Positions 54,949 through 64,000 of a stretch of DNA of 64,000 bases are shown here, piece after piece. Source of the DNA: Lepidodermella squamata (lineage: Eukaryota > Gastrotricha); the NCBI GenBank assembly GCA_047495785.1, contig JBLDXI010000057.1, positions 1 through 64,000 on the forward strand. The letters run 5' to 3'. The notes beneath the pieces were generated by a model that was not told where the DNA came from, made no database searches, and worked only from the letters and a program-made list of their open reading frames with translations. The translations under genes and the position numbers were made by a program. Each line of letters begins with the position of its first letter. Position 1 is the first letter of the stretch.

Positions 54949-56349
54949 CGATGATTTTATTTTTTTTTAATTAAGTTGCGTTATATAAAATGCGATATAC
55001 ACCTTTTCCCGGAGCAATTTGCCACGGCACCATTGGAGTTTGCCGATCTATTTTTAGCATGAACTTGTTGACATGAATGATGATCATTATTTTTTGCGTC
55101 TTCTTCGTCGTCGTATTCCACTTCTTTGGTAATGATAGTAATGAATGGATTTTATTGCTTTTGGCACTAATCAGTAACAAAAAATACGGCACGCGCGAAA
55201 TTTTTATTACGCTGATATTGTTTGGGTCAAATTTTTGTTTGTACTATTAGCAGGCGTTAACAACCTATTTTCAAAGAAAATAATAGACAGGGCAACATAG
55301 AATAGTAACCGTTAAGTATTACCCAACAACAGAATTTCACCCCTAATTTTATACATTGCGTACTTATCCTATTTTGATAAGCGGAAAAACGATGCTTCGT
55401 ACGAAATTGGTTTACTGCTGATTCCATCAGAGAACCTGAAATTTGAAAAATTTGATGAGATGAATCCGGGATAATTTTTAGGTGGTGAGGGACTAGCATT
55501 GGGAAGTAACGCATCGTATAAGTACTAAGAAAAACTCCATTCTTAGTCTTTTTCTTCCTTGAAGTCCCACTTCTGAATAAGAAAACGTAAATAATGTCAG
55601 ATTTTTTCAATGGTTTGAAATTGCAGTATGTCTAGGCTGAGCTTCGAAACTTTAAAATTTAAGTATTTTGGCAACTTTTAAACTGTTATAAATCGCCAAT
55701 AAACAGCGTTTCAAGACTTGAAGTATTTAACAAAAAGTTCGAGCTAACGCGTTTTCGCGGCGGTTGTGAAAATTTCCGGTGATCAAATAGAGCAAACGTT
55801 ATTATCATCATCTCTGAGCGCTTCAAAAAATTTGCCTTTGGAGACTTCTATCCGAAAATCGAAATAATTTAGTACAAAGCCACATTTAGAAAGGCAAGCT
55901 TTTTAAGCGATGAAGGTGACTAAACTCTGAGCCGATGATGTAAAATCTCGAATAATTACAAAAAGTTTCACATGCTTCAGGAATTTTATGATTGAGGTTC
56001 CTCGAAATGTGAAGGCTTTGCAAAAAATGAGAATCCGAAATTTTCGGCTTTGGATGCGTGGAAAAACGTTAAAAAAACAGCAACGTAAAATGTTTCATCG
56101 ATTTCACGTCATTTTTTTTTGCAATTCCTCTCAACTCAATTTATTGGACAGTTCTCGGAATTTATTGCCAGGTCAAATTTAAGAGGTTAATAATAGAAGC
56201 AGGTTGAAATTGCCACGTCGCAATTAAAGGTAACAGCAGCTGTTTTTCTGAAACCACGCGATCGTCACCTGCCAGACAGCAATAACACAACTTCATTTCA
56301 AATTTAAAGAGAAAAACCAACAGTATTTGAATTTCATTTCACGCGAATA
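54949..56349. other. gap between protease cluster genes 2 and 3
   Basis: About 1.4 kb. Several short open frames occur on both strands (for example 55257-55610 minus and 55988-56182 plus), but none has a recognisable motif, signal peptide or splice partner, so I do not call them genes. The last part should be the promoter of gene 3. Confidence 0.45.
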
Positions 56350-58535
<2,186 letters not shown>

Positions 58536-59428
58536 CCAAACTTCGAACCCAGCATCAACTTGAACGGCCTTGAAAATCTTCTTATTATGCATACATTATT
58601 ATACAGAAGCTTATGATGACTGCCGTTATATTCGCTTATTCAGTTAGTTTATGAAGGTTTTTTTTAATTTAATAAAATATCAACGCTAAAATTGGCACCT
58701 TATTCTTCACATTAAACGCGACTATGAAGTTGAAAAAGATCCTAATGAAAAGCATCGGCAGATGAAATATGAGATGTGATGTCCTATAACACGGCCAGAA
58801 AAGTTCCAAACGTTATGGTCATGGTAATCACGAAATTTGGTGCAACCAGGTAAAAACCGATTAATACCGATAAATCGGGTTATTAGTTTGGTATCGCTGT
58901 TGTTGAATACGTTTTATTGGAAAATAATGAATAAATTTAACGAAATAGGTTGCGTAAACAAATAGCCGTATGGCAGTACCAGGCCTAAGCAGAAAATCAG
59001 GGCGAATTTTATGATCATTTAATTCGATTTTTCCCAAATTAATCGTGAAATTCTAGAAAATTCGGAAAATTTATTTTTGGGTGGATTAACTACTCAAAAT
59101 TTGTTCGGCTTTGGTGCGATTAGGTTCCGCTCAAAGTAAGAACCCCGATAAAATTGGCGGGCTATTTATTTAAAGAGGCAATGTTTAGTCCGGTGTGAAT
59201 TTGTCCACACCGAGGTGGATGGTCGAGTTTAAATTGAAACAAAACATCATGTGGATGAATTGAAAACACGTTCTTAAAGCAGCATCACGTGCCTTTATAT
59301 TTTTACGTTGAAAATAGTAAAAATTGGAGGCACGCGATCAGATTTTTCAAACGGTAAAAACAACAAAAATTATCATTCAATTTGTTTTCATTCACTACTA
59401 CATTCAAGTTTTAACCTTTTTTTTTACA
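58536..59428. other. gap between protease cluster genes 3 and 4
   Basis: About 890 bp, AT-rich, with aataaa at about 58671-58676. No gene or repeat was recognised. The last part should be the promoter of gene 4. Confidence 0.45.
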
Positions 59429-61706
59429 ATGAAATCGGTTTTAACCCATGTTCTAGTCTACGTTTTCGTCTTGTTCTCGCTAACATCTTCTATTGAAGGT
59501 AATAGTCTAAATTTCTATTAGGAATTAGGACTACCTTAACGTGGGGTAACTTTTTTGTTAACAATGCTATTCAAATTTCATTAACCCGATTGAGCTTAAA
59601 CAAATTCTGAAATTTCAAACAAAGGCAGGCCGGTTGATTTTTTATTTTTTCTTTAAATTGTTAAGAATTTTTTCTTGCTATTTTTGAGAGTGCCTTGTTA
59701 ATTAGTGGGGTAAGAGATAATTAGTGGGTGAGTGATTTTTGACGCTCATTTGCATATTCAACTGCCTAATTAGTTTCATGATTCGCTTTCGAAAGTTTGG
59801 TAAATTTGAATTTAATGTTTAATGTGTTTTTGAAAAATTCCATATTTTATGGCGTTAATGGGTCTTTGACCAAAGTTATTTACCTCGCGTTACTGTAGTC
59901 ACCTTGATCCTGAGTATAAGCAATCAAATTTTCACACAGATGAGTTGTGGGACCAATTTGAGGAGTGGTGCGGCAAGTTTAGCATCTCCTACGACGGAGA
60001 CGAGCTGCTGAAAACCGCCCGCTTCCTGACGTGGAAACGCAACTTCAACTTGATCCAAGACTACAACAAGCTACGCGGGCGGGGCGAAAACAGGCGACGG
60101 CTCATGAACAAGTGTACGGATCTTCATTTCCGCCAAATCGGGCTCATCAACGAAGACTGTCCAATTTACTACGACGTTGAAAAGTGGGACACGGGCGAGC
60201 CGGTTCGCCTCAAGCGAATCGCGCAGGACAAGCCGGAGCCGGTCCTGCAAGCAGCAGGCAACGAACACCGAACAGATCCTGATTTTAAGAAGTTCTGCCG
60301 TAAACACAAAAAGTACTACCAGAGCGATGCTGAGCGCAAGATTCGTTACGAGTTGTGGAAGAGGAGGCGCGATGAAATCGAACAGCACAACTCGGCGAAA
60401 TCGGCGACTTACATCCGAGCCTGCGGGGAGCATTGCGACAGAACTGAAGCTGAGATTGGCCAGAGTTTCGGCCTCGTTCTGCCGAAGGGTTCAGACAACG
60501 ACTTCGTTTCACCGCCGCCCACTGGCCGGCTGCGGGGCGTTACGCCGACCAGTCTTGACTTTCGTGAGTTTGCGGGCCCGGCGAAAGATCAGAAATCGTG
60601 CGGCGCTTGCTGGGCGTTCTCTTCAACGGCTGCGATCGAGTCGAGGCTGTGCAGGATGATGAAGCAGGCCAACGCCTCGGCAGTTTGCCCTCGCTTGTCC
60701 GAACAAGAGCTCATCGACTGTGCTAATTCAGCTGCTGGCTATGCAAACTACGGTGAGTCATAGTGTTCTGACAAGTGAAAAGTGGGGCTTGACATCTCCA
60801 GCTTCCAGCCATTCACTTGAATATTTCGCACAATTCTCATTTTTTACGGTTTTTGATACTGAAAACTCACAGGCTGTGGCGGTGGCTTTATGAAGCAAAC
60901 ATTTCAATACGTCTTCGACAGAGTTGGCATGAACAGCGATGCTTACTCGTTCATAGGCTCGGCTAATCCTAGTTGTAAGCGAAATTCGGATGACGTGAAT
61001 GCCCCGTTGAGGACAGCCTGGGTAAGGCCGCAATGCAGGAACTCAACCACGGGAGTCGTCGATGAGCAATGCCTCATAAATGTAAGCTTCTTCCAAGTTC
61101 GAACTTTTGACGATTTCATTGTCTGTTGAATTGCAGGCTTTCAACGACTACGGCGGCTGTATCAGCATCGCGATTTGCGCCTGGTCGAGTCTTACGACTT
61201 ACAAATCAGGAATTTACAACCCTAATACGACTTGCGCATCGGGTTCACTCAACCACGCTGTTGTAAGTTACCATGGTGAAGTTCCAGTTCTCATTGAAAG
61301 AATTTTCATTATCCCAGGCCATTTGCGGATACACTGACACTTACTGGATTGTCAGAAATTCATGGGGTACAAGTAAGTTGTTTAAGATAACTTTGGGACT
61401 CTTCTAAAGCCCTTTACAGGCTATGGAGAAAATGGTAACGTCTACTTTGCTCGAGGCGCTGGCAATGTTGCTGGCATGTATTACTGGACGATATACCCAT
61501 TATTGGCCGACTATCCAGCCACAACTACGACGACTACAACAACGACGACCACAACAACAACAACTACGACAACGACAACGACGACTACAACCCCAACCCC
61601 AACTCCAACTACTACGACTACGGCATCTATCTCCGACCCAACACCTACGACTGAAACTCCTAGTTCTACAACCATTGGATCTGGGGTTGAGACAAATTTG
61701 CCTTGA
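59429..61706 (+). CDS. papain-family cysteine protease with two I29-like propeptides and Thr-rich tail (cluster gene 4)
   Basis: Exons are 59429-59498, 59940-60752, 60873-61081, 61137-61262, 61318-61372 and 61420-61706. A signal peptide (VLVYVFVLFSLTSSIE) and two I29-like modules (FLTWKRNFNLIQDYN, then RYELWKRRRDEIEQHN) precede the mature domain. Catalytic residues are in [16 protein letters not shown] and VRNSWG. Unlike its paralogues, the last exon runs on after the YPLLADYP position with about 55 residues, mostly threonine with proline, then serine. This is a mucin-like tail that would be heavily O-glycosylated and might tether the enzyme in matrix. The usual Cys near the C-terminus (CG in NLCG) is Ala here (NVAG), so a disulphide is lost. 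Confidence 0.83.
61522..61622 (+). repeat. ACN trinucleotide repeat encoding polythreonine
   Basis: Tandem aca/acg/act triplets form a run of more than 25 codons in the last exon of protease gene 4, continuing as accccaactcc-type Thr-Pro codons. The mixed third bases show it is not a pure microsatellite now. Confidence 0.9.
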
Positions 61707-62492
61707 ACTTGGAACTGAGCAGCTTAACATTGAAACAGCGAACAATTGATAACATAGATCATTCTCTAATTTTATCCCTTTTCTAATTTTCATTACGCCA
61801 CAGCTATAATGTTCGGAACAAATGAATGATGTGGCTTGAATATAGCTTTTGCTTTTATTGGAAATAAATTTGAGCAAGTAAAAGAAAATTCACTACTTAT
61901 CTAACAAGCAGAAAGCATCTCGCTATATGCAAAATGCGTAAGCTAAAATCGATTGCAGCTGTAAAATTCCCACCGCGCTGTATTACACACGTTATTACTA
62001 TTACTAAAAATCATCCATACATACATTTCGCCCATCCGCATTCATCGAGTGCATAGCTGCGGTGCAATATATGCCGCAGTACTAGCTATAGTAGAAACGC
62101 CGTGGGTAATAATATTCATCAATATATTACGCTACAACTAGAGCTCGCATAGCCATCATCATGGCGCCGATTTTTTATAACGTAATATTCAGAAATACGC
62201 TGCTTCTTCACGGAACTATCTTGCGCTAATAAACAATAGTTTCATAGCTATTTCTTGATCGTAAAAAGGCCACCAACCGAGTAGTTCCAGTTTGCAAGCC
62301 ATTCAGAACAACAGCGTCAATTTCGGACCAAATTTTTGCCCATATCAGCCTGGATTTGAAGACTCCTCTCAAATATAGTTGTAATCCTTTAATACTATTT
62401 AGCTTTGATTAAATCGGCTATTGACGAAAATTACGATTGGCAGGCAGCCAAAAATGGCCGTAATATTTCGCGAATAGACTCATAACATAGCA
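61707..62492. other. gap between protease cluster and PPxY membrane genes
   Basis: About 790 bp with aataaa near 61862. No gene, RNA or repeat was recognised. The last part should contain the promoter of the gene starting at 62493. Confidence 0.45.
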
Positions 62493-63401
62493 ATGTCTGA
62501 CAACCCACCGCCGTCTTACAATGAGGTTATGGATGCCGTTCCGAAATCGAGGCTACCTAGAATCGACGAGATTCCGAGGAGTGAGGCAGGTGCTGCTAGC
62601 CTCCGGGTTCATTTCGTGGCGATGCCTCCAGAGGTCGAAATGCCAGACGGACCGCTGATCGGCGGAACATGCCGAGAAGCCAACTCTGATCTCCTCGAAA
62701 GTCACTATTTCGACGCATGTACGAGCTCATTCAACTGCCCTGCCCCACCCTCGACCGCCTACTCGCCTGTACCAGTTGCGAAAACTGAAGGATGTCGAAG
62801 GGCGAGACGGCCTGTGTATTACTTCAGGCTTTTCCAAATTGTAAGTTGATTTGAAATTTCCAGTTAAATCCTAACATAAAAGATTGTTTAATCTAGTTGT
62901 TAACTGTGGGGAATTTTTGTTTCCTGGTCATCTCTTTCAACATCACCCAGTCACGAATCTGTTCGGATTGGGTTTCGATCGTTTTCGCTGTCATCCTGAT
63001 TGGAGCTATCATCTTTTCTTTCTACCAGTTCTACAATGCATCGCCAATAGTGTACTCCATACCGGTAAAGATCCCCTGAAATTCCTCATTCATTAATTCA
63101 TTTCTTTTTTCAATTTTAAAGGAAAGTATTTTGCTTGTCATCCACTTATCGATGGCTATTTACTACTTTTGGTTGATTGCCTACTACGACTGGATCGTCA
63201 TGTCACTCGATTCTAGCTGCCATTATTTGACAATTTCTATAATGGTAAATTTCTAAAACGATGATTCAAAGAGAATGGCTCAATTTTTCTTTCCAACAGA
63301 CAATGTCTACGCTTGCTTTCAGTTGTTATATAGCCACGGGAACATGCCTTCTATGGCTAATAGATCGGTTCAGGAATCAGCGATCAGCAAACCTTCAATG
63401 A
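62493..63401 (+). CDS. small four-TM protein with N-terminal PPxY motif
   Basis: Exons are 62493-62840, 62897-63064, 63122-63244 and 63300-63401, all phase 0, giving 246 residues. The N-terminus (MSDNPPPSYNEV) has a PPPSY motif, a typical docking site for WW domains of NEDD4-type ubiquitin ligases, and is followed by about 100 cytoplasmic residues. Four hydrophobic segments come next: VGNFCFLVISFNI, VSIVFAVILIGAIIFSF, LLVIHLSMAIYYFWLIAYY and TLAFSCYIATGTCLLWLI. The layout resembles LAPTM/NDFIP-like or tetraspan adaptors, but I cannot assign a family. Its tandem paralogue begins 180 nt downstream. It may link membrane proteins to ubiquitination. Confidence 0.68.
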
Positions 63402-63580
63402 TCAAGATTCAATACAAATCATCCTCTGCCTTAGTAGTTGGAAGTATTTTCCTTATCTTAATCATTTTCCTTCAGTCACTCAGTGACCATTCGGACTCCT
63501 TTCCAATAAAACCTTGATATTGGCTGACGAATCGATGCGATTTATTGCTGCTTTTTAGAGCTTTTAAGACAATTTCTGTT

Positions 63581-64000
63581 ATGGGCGAAGAGCTTCCGCC
63601 GAGTTACAAAGATGTGGTGGACAATTACCCTGAATTCCAGAGTCGATTACCGCCCGTGAACCAAGTGTCAAGCGATAGTGGATCGGGCCTTCTAAGGGTT
63701 CAATACGACCCACCCAGGTACTCGACTTCACCGCAAGGACAAGCTCAGCAGTGGTCAAACTATCCTCGGCTGTTCGTGGCATTACCCACCGTATCTGGAT
63801 TCAACCAAGCTTTAATACTCGATGATCAAGTTAAAAAATTGGCCATCAGACGATTTAGGACTGTTCAATCTGTAAGTTGAGGCTAAACTTGAAACATTTC
63901 CTATAATGAATTCTCTCACAACAGTATTGCATCATGATCTTCTACATTTTCTTCGGCCTCATACTCAATAGCTTAGATTGTTGGAAAAATGACCGAATCG
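63581..64000 (+). CDS. paralogue of the four-TM PPxY protein, 3' end outside window
   Basis: Exon 1 (63581-63871) encodes MGEELPPSYKDVVDNYPEFQSRLPPVNQV, with the same PPSY motif at the same distance from the start and the same RLP element that the upstream protein has (SRLPRIDEI). A gtaagt donor follows, and from about 63925 the next exon begins with hydrophobic IMIFYIFFGLIL, the presumed first membrane helix. The gene runs off the window. A second proline/tyrosine motif (DPPRYS) is also present in exon 1. Function is unknown. Confidence 0.62.

Noticed and set aside
55257-55610. minus-strand open frame of 117 codons between protease genes
   Set aside because: No motif, signal or splice partner; AT-rich intergenic sequence produces such frames by chance.
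61500-61877. minus-strand Arg/Cys-rich open frame at the protease gene 4 tail
   Set aside because: It is the antisense of the threonine triplet repeat.

Overview
The window is eukaryotic DNA from a small, intron-rich invertebrate genome. Short GT-AG introns of about 45-120 nt, a gustatory-receptor-like chemoreceptor, multi-domain secreted C-type lectins, tandem papain-family proteases and Cys-loop channels suggest a compact ecdysozoan such as a nematode or a relative. I cannot name the species.

Positions 1 to about 14,660 hold most of a Maverick/Polinton-like (adintovirus-like) endogenous DNA virus. On the plus strand are a small membrane protein, minor capsid (penton), basic core protein, major capsid (hexon), adenain-type protease, FtsK/HerA-type packaging ATPase and two less familiar proteins. 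Convergent to these, on the minus strand, run a protein-primed type family B DNA polymerase, a PC4-like ssDNA-binding protein, a RING protein and a deoxynucleoside kinase. A divergent dUTPase follows on the plus strand, then a ~64-bp tandem repeat. I count 16 small introns in six of these genes, and every spliced frame stays open. The element looks coding-competent or recently active, or kept by selection. No integrase is visible, so the left end probably lies outside the window.

Positions 15,021-25,113 hold two head-to-tail secreted C-type lectin genes with three and two lectin domains. Positions 25,346-26,994 (minus) hold a seven-transmembrane gustatory-receptor-like gene.

Positions 27,791-48,959 (mostly minus) form a duplicated cluster. 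It has three paralogues of an unusual Ser/Thr kinase (N-terminal kinase, exon-repeated coiled coil, C-terminal multipass membrane domain) and two long, intronless Cys-loop ligand-gated channels with a large lamin-G/ConA-like ectodomain. It also has one cathepsin-like gene and several broken pieces. The third kinase is a pseudogene. A 763-bp MITE with a 9-bp target duplication sits in one copy of the duplicated segment, and the other copy preserves the empty site. At 40,446-41,604 three fragments from different gene families are fused into a mosaic.

Positions 49,496-61,706 hold four plus-strand papain-family proteases in tandem, each with two successive I29-like propeptide modules. The last has a threonine-rich mucin-like tail. 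Two nonautonomous transposons lie in or next to this cluster. From 62,493 to the end are two tandem small four-TM-type proteins with N-terminal PPxY motifs; the second runs off the window.
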